Shown: in pieces, positions 44,115 to 51,531 of the stretch
How the letters are laid out: each line of letters starts with the position of its first letter
How positions within the stretch are numbered: position 1 is the first letter of the stretch
From: Desulfosudis oleivorans
GTDB taxonomy: Bacteria; Desulfobacterota; Desulfobacteria; Desulfobacterales; SURF-7
Reading direction: 5' to 3'
Length of the DNA: 64,000 nucleotides
Assembly (NCBI GenBank): GCA_020723325.1
Contig: DYJD01000003.1
Span: 318,421 to 382,420, forward strand
Notes under the pieces: model-generated
What the model saw: the letters and a program-made list of their open reading frames with translations, nothing else
Databases searched by the model: none
Told to the model about the DNA's origin: nothing
Program-made: the position numbers and the translations under genes

Positions 44115-44201
44115 CTAATAGAATTCCCCCTCGGCCACGGTTGCATGGCGCCATACCGGTTTATTGGTTCCGCATAAAATAATCGAGGTAGAATTCATCA
44201 T
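44115..44201 (-). CDS. Possible 28-residue leader peptide or small protein
   Basis: The frame reads MMNSTSIILCGTNKPVWRHA and ends TVAEGEFY before TAG, 35 bp upstream of the terminator. No good ribosome-binding site is visible. It could be a leader peptide controlling the terminator, but it is not enriched in one amino acid. It is included only because of its position between a TTGACT element and a terminator. Confidence 0.22.
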   Translation of the reverse strand: MMNSTSIILCGTNKPVWRHATVAEGEFY

Positions 44202-44366
44202 AAGATGGCAATAAATTATCCGCGGTCTATAGTCAAGCTTTTTTAGCGCAGTATCTCTCTGCTTCTTTTCCACACATGTTGTTCATTCTGACCACCTTTT
44301 GATCTCATAAAATCAAAATTACTATGCACCACCACAAAAAAACGGCCTTATTCGTGACCCTATTCC

Positions 44367-44396
44367 TATCGCGGCTGGAAGCCGCTCCCACAATTA
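44367..44396 (-). repeat. REP-like palindromic element, copy 5
   Basis: ATCGCGGCTGGAAGCCGCTC then CCACAATT: the inverse of the GTGGGAGCGGCTTCCAGCCG core. Only the central palindrome is kept; the GGCCGAAAC tail is missing. Confidence 0.8.
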
Positions 44397-44502
44397 AGGA
44401 TGCCTGAAATTGATGATATCCAAAAACCAACAACAATGATTCACAACCGTATTCACAGCGCTCCACACCCGCATCTCGTATCCCGTATTATACCTTTTAT
44501 TC

Positions 44503-45360
44503 TCACTTCATCCTGGCCGCTTCCCAAGCGATCATCGCCTTTTTGCGTTCGGCACCCCACCGGTATTCGTGAATCCGGCCGGATTTGGCAATGACCCGGT
44601 GGCAGGGGATCAGATAGGCCACCGGGTTTGCGGCCACGGCGCCGGCCACGGCCCGCGAGGCCCGGGGCTGCCCCAGAAAGGCGGCCAGATCCTGGTAGCT
44701 GATCATCCGGCCGGCGGGGATGGTCAGGAGCGCCTGCCAGACTTTCACCTGGAAATTGGTGCCCTTGAGATGCAGGTGAAAGGGCCGTGAATCCGGCAAG
44801 GGGGCGGGGCGAAAGATCCGGCCGGCCATGGCGGCCGCGCCGGCTTTATCTTCCGTGAAGACGGCGGCAGGAAAGGTTTGCTGCAATTGGCGCAGGGGTT
44901 CAGCCGGGCGTTCTTCCAGGGCAAAGCCCAGATAGCAGAGTCCCCGGGGCGTGAAAGCCAGGAGGCAAGGGCCGAAGGGCGTCGGACAAAGGCCGTGGTG
45001 GATGGCGAGTCCGGCGCCCCTGCGCTTGAATTCGCCGGGGGTCATGGCTTCGTAGGTCACAAACAAATCATGCAGCCGGCCGGGGCCGGAAAGACCCGTA
45101 TCCAAAGCAGTGGTCAGCAGGTCCTGGGATTCCGCCAGTTTTTCCTTGGCGTATTCCAGGCTCAGAAAATGCAAAAACCGGTCGGGACTGATCCCGGCCC
45201 AGCGTTTGAAGAGCCGGCTGAAATGAAAGCGGCTGAGGTGAATGCTGCGGGCGATTTCATCCAATCCGGGCCGGGATCGGAAGTTGTCCTGCAAATAGCG
45301 GATGGCCCTTTCGATGCGCCGGTAGTCCCCGGCCTGTTGTGAAAAATGATTTGGTTCCAC
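44503..45360 (-). CDS. Ada-like AraC regulator fused to O6-methylguanine-DNA methyltransferase
   Basis: The 285-residue protein has an AraC-type double helix-turn-helix at about 12-110 (RSIHLSRFHFSRLFKRWAGI) and a C-terminal methylated-DNA-cysteine methyltransferase domain at about 205-285 with the active-site motif IPCHRV (acceptor Cys253). The zinc-type N-terminal AdaA domain of E. coli Ada, which senses methylphosphotriesters, is absent. It repairs O6-alkylguanine by suicide transfer and may act as a regulator. GTG 45360 is used, with AGGGGA upstream. It is divergent from the sulfur-relay operon. Confidence 0.88.
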   Translation of the reverse strand: MEPNHFSQQAGDYRRIERAIRYLQDNFRSRPGLDEIARSIHLSRFHFSRLFKRWAGISPDRFLHFLSLEYAKEKLAESQDLLTTALDTGLSGPGRLHDLFVTYEAMTPGEFKRRGAGLAIHHGLCPTPFGPCLLAFTPRGLCYLGFALEERPAEPLRQLQQTFPAAVFTEDKAGAAAMAGRIFRPAPLPDSRPFHLHLKGTNFQVKVWQALLTIPAGRMISYQDLAAFLGQPRASRAVAGAVAANPVAYLIPCHRVIAKSGRIHEYRWGAERKKAMIAWEAARMK

Positions 45361-45523
45361 GACATTCCCCTTTTTTTCATGGCCGCCAGTCTATCCGAAT
45401 CCGCTTGATTTTGCCACCCGGATTTTGCTGAAAACAGCAAACTCTTTCCAGCAAAACCACAGCTCTTGCAAGATTTGAAAAACAACTTATCCCAACCAGG
45501 CCAACCATCTGTATCGGCCCCAT

Positions 45524-45589
45524 ATACAAAAGCGATAGAAAATACAAAAAGAATAGAAATTATCGATTTGTATTGTAATTCGTTTGTAT
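45524..45589. promoter_or_regulatory. Symmetric cluster of ATACAAA/TTTGTAT half-sites
   Basis: ATACAAA occurs at 45524-45530 and 45542-45548 and its inverse TTTGTAT at 45567-45573 and 45583-45589, giving two nested inverted pairs upstream of the sulfur-relay operon (start 45650). It looks like a multi-site operator in the promoter region. The rest of the 289-bp gap after the Ada-like gene shows nothing else. Confidence 0.45.
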
Positions 45590-45649
45590 GTTAAACAGGC
45601 TGCTTTGGAAGCTGCGGAGCAACCAATGCAATGAAAAGGAAATCAAAGC

Positions 45650-45901
45650 TTGAACAAGACCTACCCGGCCCATTGGGACTTCAGCGACGAATTCGACGGC
45701 GGTGAGGAGTCCTGCGGCCGGGTCATCATCAATCTTTACAATTATCTGAAATCGGTTGCACCGGGCAAACGTGTCTTGCTGATATCCAAAGATCCTGCCG
45801 CGCCCATCGAGTTTCCGGCCTGGTGCCGGATGACCAGGAACCGGCTTATCGAGGCCGCCCATCCTTTTTATTGGATCGAATACAAACCTGAACTGAAATA
45901 A
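45650..45901 (+). CDS. TusA-like sulfurtransferase-family protein with altered active-site motif
   Basis: TTG 45650 with AAGGAAA 9 nt upstream gives an 83-residue protein, the usual TusA size. It follows the beta-alpha-beta-alpha-beta-beta plan: FDGGEESCGRVIINLYNYLK, then GKRVLLISKDPAAPIEFPAWCR. The TusA hallmark CPxP at the start of helix 1 is CGRV here, keeping the Cys but losing both prolines. A second Cys lies in AWCRMT. It begins a four-gene operon with DsrE, a TusA-OsmC fusion and a MetE-like protein. A persulfide-carrier role is inferred from family and context. Confidence 0.65.
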   Translation: MNKTYPAHWDFSDEFDGGEESCGRVIINLYNYLKSVAPGKRVLLISKDPAAPIEFPAWCRMTRNRLIEAAHPFYWIEYKPELK

Positions 45902-45911
45902 GGAGCATTCC

Positions 45912-46277
45912 ATGGCCGGAACATTCTGCGTGACCATCACCCATTGCCGCACCGACGGCGATAAAGCCACCCTTGGTTTTGTGGTGGCCAATGCCGCCAT
46001 GGGCAGTGAAAAAGACACCATGGTGTTTCTCAGCACCGACGGCGTGTATTGCGCCATGCAAGGCGAAGCGGAAAAAATCAACGTGGGCGCCCCCTTTGCG
46101 CCCCTTACGGAACTGATGGACAAATTCATTGCCGCCGGCGGTAAAATTTATGTCTGCACCCCCTGCATGAAAAAGCGCGGAATCACGGAAAAAGATTTAA
46201 TCAAAGGCGCCACACCGGCCGGCGGCGCAGCCCTGGTGGAATGGCTGGCCAATGGGTCTCCCTGTGTTGCATACTAG
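45912..46277 (+). CDS. DsrE/TusD-family sulfur-relay protein
   Basis: The 121-residue protein has the DsrE fold: GTFCVTITHCRTDGDKATLG at the start, VFLSTDGVYCAM in the middle and the conserved KIYVCTPCMKKRGI near 83-96. The Cys in TPCM corresponds to the substrate cysteine region of DsrE-like proteins that pass sulfane sulfur. It is 10 bp after the TusA-like gene with AAGGAG before ATG. Together the two probably form a small persulfide shuttle, cytoplasmic. Confidence 0.82.
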   Translation: MAGTFCVTITHCRTDGDKATLGFVVANAAMGSEKDTMVFLSTDGVYCAMQGEAEKINVGAPFAPLTELMDKFIAAGGKIYVCTPCMKKRGITEKDLIKGATPAGGAALVEWLANGSPCVAY

Positions 46278-46289
46278 AAAACCGCCGGG

Positions 46290-47033
46290 ATGAATTCCTC
46301 CATGGATCTTGAAACCCTTCAAGCCGACCGGATTTTTGACGGCGGCGACCTGGATTGCGGTTCGGGCCTGATTCTGCTGATTCGCGAAAACATGCTGGCG
46401 GTTCCGGCAGGCGGCATTCTGGTGATGCGCAGCCGGGAGCCGTCGGTGGCTGTCGACCTGCCGCCCTGGTGCCGGATGGTGGGTTATGTCTACCTTGGTT
46501 CACTGCCGGAGGGCGACGCCGTGCGCTATTTCATTCAGCGCAAACAGGCCGCGACAGGGGAAAGTCAGGCCCTGGCCGCTGACAAGGTCAAAGCCAAAAA
46601 CTACGAGTGGCGGGTGCGCACCCGTTCCAGCGGCCATCGCAAAAGCACGGTCTACTGCCGCAACTTCTCTTGGGAGGTGGGCCAGCCGGCCAGTTTCGAG
46701 GAAAAGGACAGCCATCCCAGCGCGGTGGAATACCTGCTGGGGGCCCTCAGCGCCGATCTTACCGCGGCCTATGCAACCGAATGCGCCCGGGAAGGCTTGG
46801 AAATGGAGGATGTGGAAATCACCGCCCGAGGCAGGTTGATCAATGTACTGGCCCACATGGGCCTGGAACAGGGTGATCCTGGCTTCAGCGAGATCGAAGT
46901 CAAATGTTTCGCCTCCACCCTGGCCGATGAAATGAAGGCCGAGGCTGTCTGGCAGCGTACTGTGGCCCGCTCCCCCCTGGCCGCGACCCTGGCCAAGGCC
47001 TTGGCCTTAACCATCAAATTCGCAGTGGTATAA
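46290..47033 (+). CDS. TusA-like domain fused to an OsmC-like domain
   Basis: The 247-residue protein has two parts. Residues about 8-85 are a TusA-like domain homologous to the first gene of the operon (FDGGDLDCGSGLILLIREN, VDLPPWCRM). Residues about 98-247 are an OsmC-like domain with SAVEYLLGALSADLTAAYAT. OsmC peroxidases use two Cys; where the second is expected (R-C-P-V) this protein has RSPLAATL, so the peroxidatic chemistry is probably lost. The architecture is known from predicted sulfur-transfer proteins. The MetE-like gene starts 3 bp after the stop, so they are translationally linked. Confidence 0.75.
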   Translation: MNSSMDLETLQADRIFDGGDLDCGSGLILLIRENMLAVPAGGILVMRSREPSVAVDLPPWCRMVGYVYLGSLPEGDAVRYFIQRKQAATGESQALAADKVKAKNYEWRVRTRSSGHRKSTVYCRNFSWEVGQPASFEEKDSHPSAVEYLLGALSADLTAAYATECAREGLEMEDVEITARGRLINVLAHMGLEQGDPGFSEIEVKCFASTLADEMKAEAVWQRTVARSPLAATLAKALALTIKFAVV

Positions 47034-47035
47034 TC

Positions 47036-48187
47036 ATGTTCACCACCACTCAAGTGGGCAGTTGGCCCCGTTCCAAGGAATTGCTGCGGGTCTTGCGCGC
47101 CCGCAGGCTGGGGAAGATATCCCCGGCGGATTTCAAACGCATTGCCGATGAGGAAGTGCGGCGCACGGTGGCCATTCAGGAAAAAGTCGGCCTGGATATC
47201 ATCGTGGACGGCGAGCACCGCCGGGATAATTTCTATTCCTTCATCGCCGAAAAGGTGGACGGCACCCGGCTCATGTCCCTGGCTGAAATGCTGGATGCCA
47301 TGGAGGACAAATCCGGTTTTGAAGAAATGCTGTACACCCTGGATGTCCCGGCTTCGGCTATCCGCAATCCCACCTGTGTCGGCCGCCTTTCCCGCCGGGA
47401 GCCGCTGGCAATGGAAGACTTCCTTTTTGTGAAAAACATCAGTGACAAGCCGGTCAAAATCACCCTGCCGGGTCCATATCTGCTGTCCCGCTCCATGTGG
47501 GTGGGCGCTTACACCAGCAAAGTCTATTGCGATCATCAGGCCATGGCCGACGATGTGGTGCGCATCCTGCGGGAAGAGCTGCTGGAATTGGCCGGAGCCG
47601 GCTGTGAATTCGTCCAGTTCGACGAGCCGGTACTGACGGAAATCGTCATGTCCGCGGAATGCGGAAGGCGCACTTTCATGTGAGCGACTTTGGCCACCCG
47701 CCGGGATGTGGGTGCCGAACTGCAATTTGCCGCTGATATGATCAACCGCATCGTGGAAGGAATATCCGGACCCAGAATCGGCCTGCATATCTGCCGCGGC
47801 AACTGGAGCACCAAAGAAGAAGTATTGCTTGCCGGCGACTATACGCCGCTCCTGCCGGCCCTGGTGCGGATGAATGTGGACCAGTTCGTGCTGGAATACG
47901 CCACGCCCCGGGCCGGGGATGTGAAAATCGTCGGCGAGGCCCTGAATCAAAAGGAATTAGGTCTCGGCGTGATTAATCCGCGCACGGCGGAAGTGGAAAC
48001 CACAGCGGAAATTGTGGTAAGGGCCGAAAAGGCCCTGGCCTTTTTCAAACCCGCGCAGTTGTTTCTGAATACGGATTGCGGTTTTGGTTGCTTTGCCGAC
48101 CGTTGTGTCAACGTGGAAGCAACGGCCACGGCCAAAATCATGAGTATGGTGCAAGCGGCGGAAGTCCTCCGGGAAAAATACGCATAG
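47036..48187 (+). CDS. MetE-like (cobalamin-independent methionine synthase family) methyltransferase, candidate selenoprotein with in-frame TGA at 47681-47683
   Basis: The frame runs from ATG 47036 to TAG 48185-48187 with a single TGA as codon 216, giving 383 residues if read as selenocysteine. The sequence on both sides is one family: VGSWPRS, VDGEHRRDNFYSF, ITLPGPYLLSRSMW, FVQFDEPVLTE, then RRTFM-U-ATLATRRD. All MetE-type zinc ligands lie after the TGA: His251 and Cys253 (GLHICRGNW), Glu287, and Cys348 (NTDCGF). From memory, homologues have Cys at the TGA position (RTFMC). A stem-loop with bSECIS geometry follows. The size fits the C-terminal catalytic half of MetE only, as in folate-independent 'core MetE' proteins. 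Alternative: a recent nonsense mutation. Confidence 0.8.
47684..47719 (+). promoter_or_regulatory. Candidate bacterial SECIS element
   Basis: After the UGA, bases 47689-47701 pair with 47708-47719: UUUGG, a bulged C, CACCC, G-U and C-G closing pairs, against their complements, with a six-base apical loop CGGGAU. The loop begins 18 nt after the UGA and has G as its second base, both in agreement with the known bSECIS requirements for SelB binding. Confidence 0.65.
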
Positions 48188-48188
48188 A

Positions 48189-48953
48189 TCACTGATCCAG
48201 CCAGTTTTTGAATGCATTGACTTTCGTGCGGCTCACCAGGACTTCCTCCGGCAGGGGCGGGTCCAAAACCAGTTTCAGCCGGCTGTTGAAATAGGGGTGG
48301 ATGGCTTGAACCGCGCCCAGGGCCACGATCATCTGGCGGTTGATGCGGAAGAACTGCTTTGGATCGAGCTGAACTTCCAGTTCATCCAGGGTGTGGTCCA
48401 CGACAAAGCGCTTGCCGGAGCGGGTCACCAGGAAGGCCAACTGGTCTGCGATCATCACATAGCGGATCTGACTGGTCTCAATGGGCTGCAAGGCTTGGCC
48501 GGACTTCACCAGAAAACGGGTTTTATAGGACGGCCGGATGGTTTCCATCTGCTCCAGCAGGGCCGCAAGCCGGAGCTTGCTTTGGGGTTCGAAAGCAGCT
48601 TTCAGCCGGCGGTATTTCTGAATGCTTTGGCCCAATTCCTCCGGATGGATAGGTTTCAGCAGGTAGTCGATGCTGTTGACCTTAAAGGCTTTGACAGCAT
48701 ATTCATCAAAGGCGGTGGTGAAGATGACCGGGCATTCCACGGGGATTCTTTTAAAGATGTCGAAGCACAATCCATCGGAAAGCTGAATGTCCGCGAAGAT
48801 CAAATCCGGCGGGGCATGATTTGTGAGTCTTGCCACCGCATCTTCCACACTTTCGAGAACCGCTTGGACTTGAATGGAACCATCCAGTTGGTTGAGCAAT
48901 TGGACCAGGCGCTGGGAGGCGGCTTGTTCATCTTCTATAATTAAGACCTTCAT
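48189..48953 (-). CDS. LytTR-family response regulator
   Basis: The 254-residue protein has a receiver domain (1-120) with acidic pocket E7/D8, phospho-acceptor Asp55 (FADIQLSDG), Thr in FTTAFDEYAV and Lys in YLLKPI, and a LytTR DNA-binding domain (about 145-252) with QFFRINRQMIV and SRTKVNAFK. Its ATG overlaps the stop of the histidine kinase gene by four bases (48953-48950), so the pair is translationally coupled. Its stop is 1 bp from the convergent stop of the MetE-like gene. Confidence 0.9.
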   Translation of the reverse strand: MKVLIIEDEQAASQRLVQLLNQLDGSIQVQAVLESVEDAVARLTNHAPPDLIFADIQLSDGLCFDIFKRIPVECPVIFTTAFDEYAVKAFKVNSIDYLLKPIHPEELGQSIQKYRRLKAAFEPQSKLRLAALLEQMETIRPSYKTRFLVKSGQALQPIETSQIRYVMIADQLAFLVTRSGKRFVVDHTLDELEVQLDPKQFFRINRQMIVALGAVQAIHPYFNSRLKLVLDPPLPEEVLVSRTKVNAFKNWLDQ

Positions 48954-50812
48954 TTTTCCCTTTCCGTAAATGGGCGCAGCAAAGGCAGCTTGACCTGAAA
49001 TCGTCCTGCGGTTGTGCTGATTTCAACCTGCCTCTCCGTGAAATAGCTAAAACGGTTGCAGATGTTGGCAAGTCCGACCTGGGTGGAGGTTTCCGGCAGG
49101 TTCTTGGGCTGCAACTTGTTGCGCACGATAATATAGTCCGCTTCTGAAAAAATTTCAATGGTCAGTGGTGACTTGGAAGAGATGACGTTGTGTTTGACCG
49201 CGTTCTCAATAAGCAATTGCAAGGTTAAGGGCGGCAGGGTATGGGACAAGAGGGCAGCCGGGATGGTGACGGCCAGGGAGAAATTGGTCCCAAACCGTTT
49301 GGCCAGCAAAAACTCATAGGATTTGGCAAAATCCAGCTCGGTGTTAAGAGTCACCAATTCCTCGGAGCGCATTTGCAGAACATAGCGATAGATGCCGGAA
49401 AGGTTTTGAACAAACGCCACTGCCTGGCGGGGGTCGTTTTCAATGATGGCCACCAGGGTGCTCAAATTGTTGAACAGAAAATGGGGATTGAGCTGGCTTT
49501 TTAAAGCCTCGAATCGGGCCTGCAGGTGGGCCTGCTGTAATTCCAGAATTCTGGTCTTGTTTTTTTCCAGCTCCAGGGAGACCTGCTGCATTTGTTGGAA
49601 GGTTTGGGTATAGTGGGCGATCAATACATAGCCCAGAGCCAGGACCAGCCCCAGAATACCCCAGCCGAACAGATCATAGGACCAGGGTACCAGGTTCAGG
49701 ACCATGAGCAGTTCGTTGCTAAGAAGCAGGATGAACAGCAGCATGAAAGCGGCAAAGGGTAGCTTGATTTTATCGGTGGCCGTGACCTGCCTGCCCAGGA
49801 TGAAAGCAAGACACAAGGAGCAGTTGAAAGCCAGCAGCACCAGACTTAGGAGATACAGGGCGCGGGAATGGCGGGTGATCAACAAGCAAAAAACCGCCGC
49901 CAGGATGAGGTGGAATTGCCAGAGGCGTCGCACCATATGATAGGGGCCGGCGCCGAAAACAGTTTCAATGAAGGCAAAGAGACCCACTGGAACCAGCCAG
50001 AAGAGCAGATGTTCAATATACAGACAGGCGCTAGGGGAAAGATTCCAGAAGGAAGGCAATGGGAAGGCGGCCAGATATTTTGCGCCGGCGGTGACGGCAA
50101 AGAGGCCGAAGGCCAGAAAGGCATATTCCCGCATGCGCAAGCGGATGATAAAGACGAACATGGCCGCGGTTCCGGTGATGACCAGCAGGAAACCGAAAAA
50201 CATTTCCTGGATGCGATCCATGAATTTTTCCTGCTGCTCCTGAACCAAAACATCTTCAAGATCCGGCCGGGAACCCACGGCAATGGAAAGAATGCTGCCC
50301 ACGGCGGCAGGATTTCGGAAATGAATTTTAATGCGCAGGATTGCCTGGGGATAGTCTGGCGGAAGGGGCAGGATATGCGGGTGGTCATATTCATAATCGT
50401 TTTTATCGGCTTGGGTTTCATGGCCGCGCCCGTATTGATGGATTTTTTCATTGTTGAAAAAAACCTCGAACCCGTCCAGAAAAGCGGACAAGTATACGGC
50501 CGGCTCATTCCATTCGCCGGCGGGCAGGGGGATGCCCACCCAGAAATGATCGCATCCAGCCAGCTCATTCTCGTTGAATTGGGCAAGCGGTTGCCAGCCA
50601 TCCTTGCTGAAGCTTTTGCCCAATTGGGCGTCTGTGGTGCTTTGAAAAGGCAGCCCGCCGGTGAGGGAGTAGCGCAGTTCGTCCAGGGCGAGAAAACGGG
50701 GGGGCGCTGCGGCCTCGGCCGGCAGGGCCAGCCACAAGGAGCTTGCCAGAAAAGCGGCAATCAGACAGGACCGGATGAAGATATACCTTGGTTTTATTGA
50801 TGACTCTGTCAC
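48950..50812 (-). CDS. LytS-type sensor histidine kinase with 7TMR-DISM sensor
   Basis: GTG 50812 (VTESSIKPRYIFIRS) is favoured since it directly precedes the signal-like hydrophobic segment; an in-frame start at 50908 would overlap the upstream gene. The protein (about 620 residues) has an exported sensor domain (about 35-190) with a jelly-roll character, seven membrane helices (195-400), a coiled coil, and a His_kinase domain with LNPHFLFNNLSTL (phospho-acceptor His) and an HATPase region LLIENAVKHN..VGLANICNR. 7TMR-DISM receptors usually bind carbohydrates or small molecules outside the cell. It pairs with the LytTR regulator. Confidence 0.88.
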   Translation of the reverse strand: MTESSIKPRYIFIRSCLIAAFLASSLWLALPAEAAAPPRFLALDELRYSLTGGLPFQSTTDAQLGKSFSKDGWQPLAQFNENELAGCDHFWVGIPLPAGEWNEPAVYLSAFLDGFEVFFNNEKIHQYGRGHETQADKNDYEYDHPHILPLPPDYPQAILRIKIHFRNPAAVGSILSIAVGSRPDLEDVLVQEQQEKFMDRIQEMFFGFLLVITGTAAMFVFIIRLRMREYAFLAFGLFAVTAGAKYLAAFPLPSFWNLSPSACLYIEHLLFWLVPVGLFAFIETVFGAGPYHMVRRLWQFHLILAAVFCLLITRHSRALYLLSLVLLAFNCSLCLAFILGRQVTATDKIKLPFAAFMLLFILLLSNELLMVLNLVPWSYDLFGWGILGLVLALGYVLIAHYTQTFQQMQQVSLELEKNKTRILELQQAHLQARFEALKSQLNPHFLFNNLSTLVAIIENDPRQAVAFVQNLSGIYRYVLQMRSEELVTLNTELDFAKSYEFLLAKRFGTNFSLAVTIPAALLSHTLPPLTLQLLIENAVKHNVISSKSPLTIEIFSEADYIIVRNKLQPKNLPETSTQVGLANICNRFSYFTERQVEISTTAGRFQVKLPLLRPFTEREK

Positions 50813-50849
50813 GCTGCTTCCAATCCCCGGAACAATTTTCAAGTCAGGA

Positions 50850-51497
50850 TCATGGTGGCCCCTCGGCAGGGTCTTTTTGCATGACCTGCCGTTGGAGTTC
50901 CTCAGCATCCCAGCCTTGTTGCACTGCCATGGTTTGATAATACCGGCGTTTTTCTTCGTTCCGGACCCGGATCAATATTTGATAATGCGGCCAGCCCAGG
51001 CGCGGGGAAACCGTGGAGATGACGGCATATTGCTTATAAAAAAGCAGGATTTCGGCAAGGGTCTGTTTTTCAAACCCCAGATCCTTGGCCAGCAGTTCCA
51101 GAAATTCGGCAACGGGTTTCAGGTCATCGGAAGCATTTTCCATTTCTACGGTAATGCGTTGGCCCAATTGCCAAAAAATAAATACATCCATATGATCCGA
51201 TCCGGTTCTTAACCGGCTGCCGCCGATGGTGATGATCCGATTCAGGTCCGCCAGCAAGGCTTGATAGACGTGCCGGGCCTGGATGGATTTTGCCGGCGTG
51301 TCTTCGGCGGCCTCGGCTTTGGCGCTTCTTTTTTTCAGACGGGCCCGGGCAAAGGAGAAGGAACCGGTGTTGGGAAAAAAACGCGCCCAATAGACGGTTT
51401 CGCCTTCCTGGTTTTGATCGGATTGGGCGGCCGGCGGCAAAAAACCTGCGCAGAAGGAGAAAACGAGCACCGCCGTCAGAGTGGAAAGCATTTTCAT
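50850..51497 (-). CDS. Exported protein with a DUF1016/YhcG N-terminal-like domain
   Basis: From ATG 51497 (MKMLSTLTAVLVFSFCAGFL) the 215-residue protein has a signal peptide. Residues about 75-205 match, by recall, the N-terminal DUF1016 domain of YhcG: VFIFWQLGQRITVEME, LLAKDLGF, LAEILLFYKQYAVI, LGWPHYQILIRVRNEEKRRYY. That domain is normally cytoplasmic in nuclease-related proteins; export is unusual. The PD-(D/E)xK nuclease half is missing. It lies directly upstream of the sensor kinase on the same strand and may serve the sensor in the periplasm. The start lacks a clear ribosome-binding site. Confidence 0.6.
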   Translation of the reverse strand: MKMLSTLTAVLVFSFCAGFLPPAAQSDQNQEGETVYWARFFPNTGSFSFARARLKKRSAKAEAAEDTPAKSIQARHVYQALLADLNRIITIGGSRLRTGSDHMDVFIFWQLGQRITVEMENASDDLKPVAEFLELLAKDLGFEKQTLAEILLFYKQYAVISTVSPRLGWPHYQILIRVRNEEKRRYYQTMAVQQGWDAEELQRQVMQKDPAEGPP

Positions 51498-51531
51498 TTT
51501 GTTGCCATATAACCGGGTCAAAACCTGTCTG

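Larger units (their letters stand above)
44006..44502. other. Intergenic stretch: possible attenuated leader of the EamA gene
   Basis: On the minus strand this stretch holds, in order, a REP-like element (44396-44367), TTGACT at about 44237, a 28-codon open frame (44201-44115), a strong terminator (44080-44047) and then the EamA start. The terminator is much nearer to EamA than to the preceding gene, whose stop is 420 bp upstream. Confidence 0.45.
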
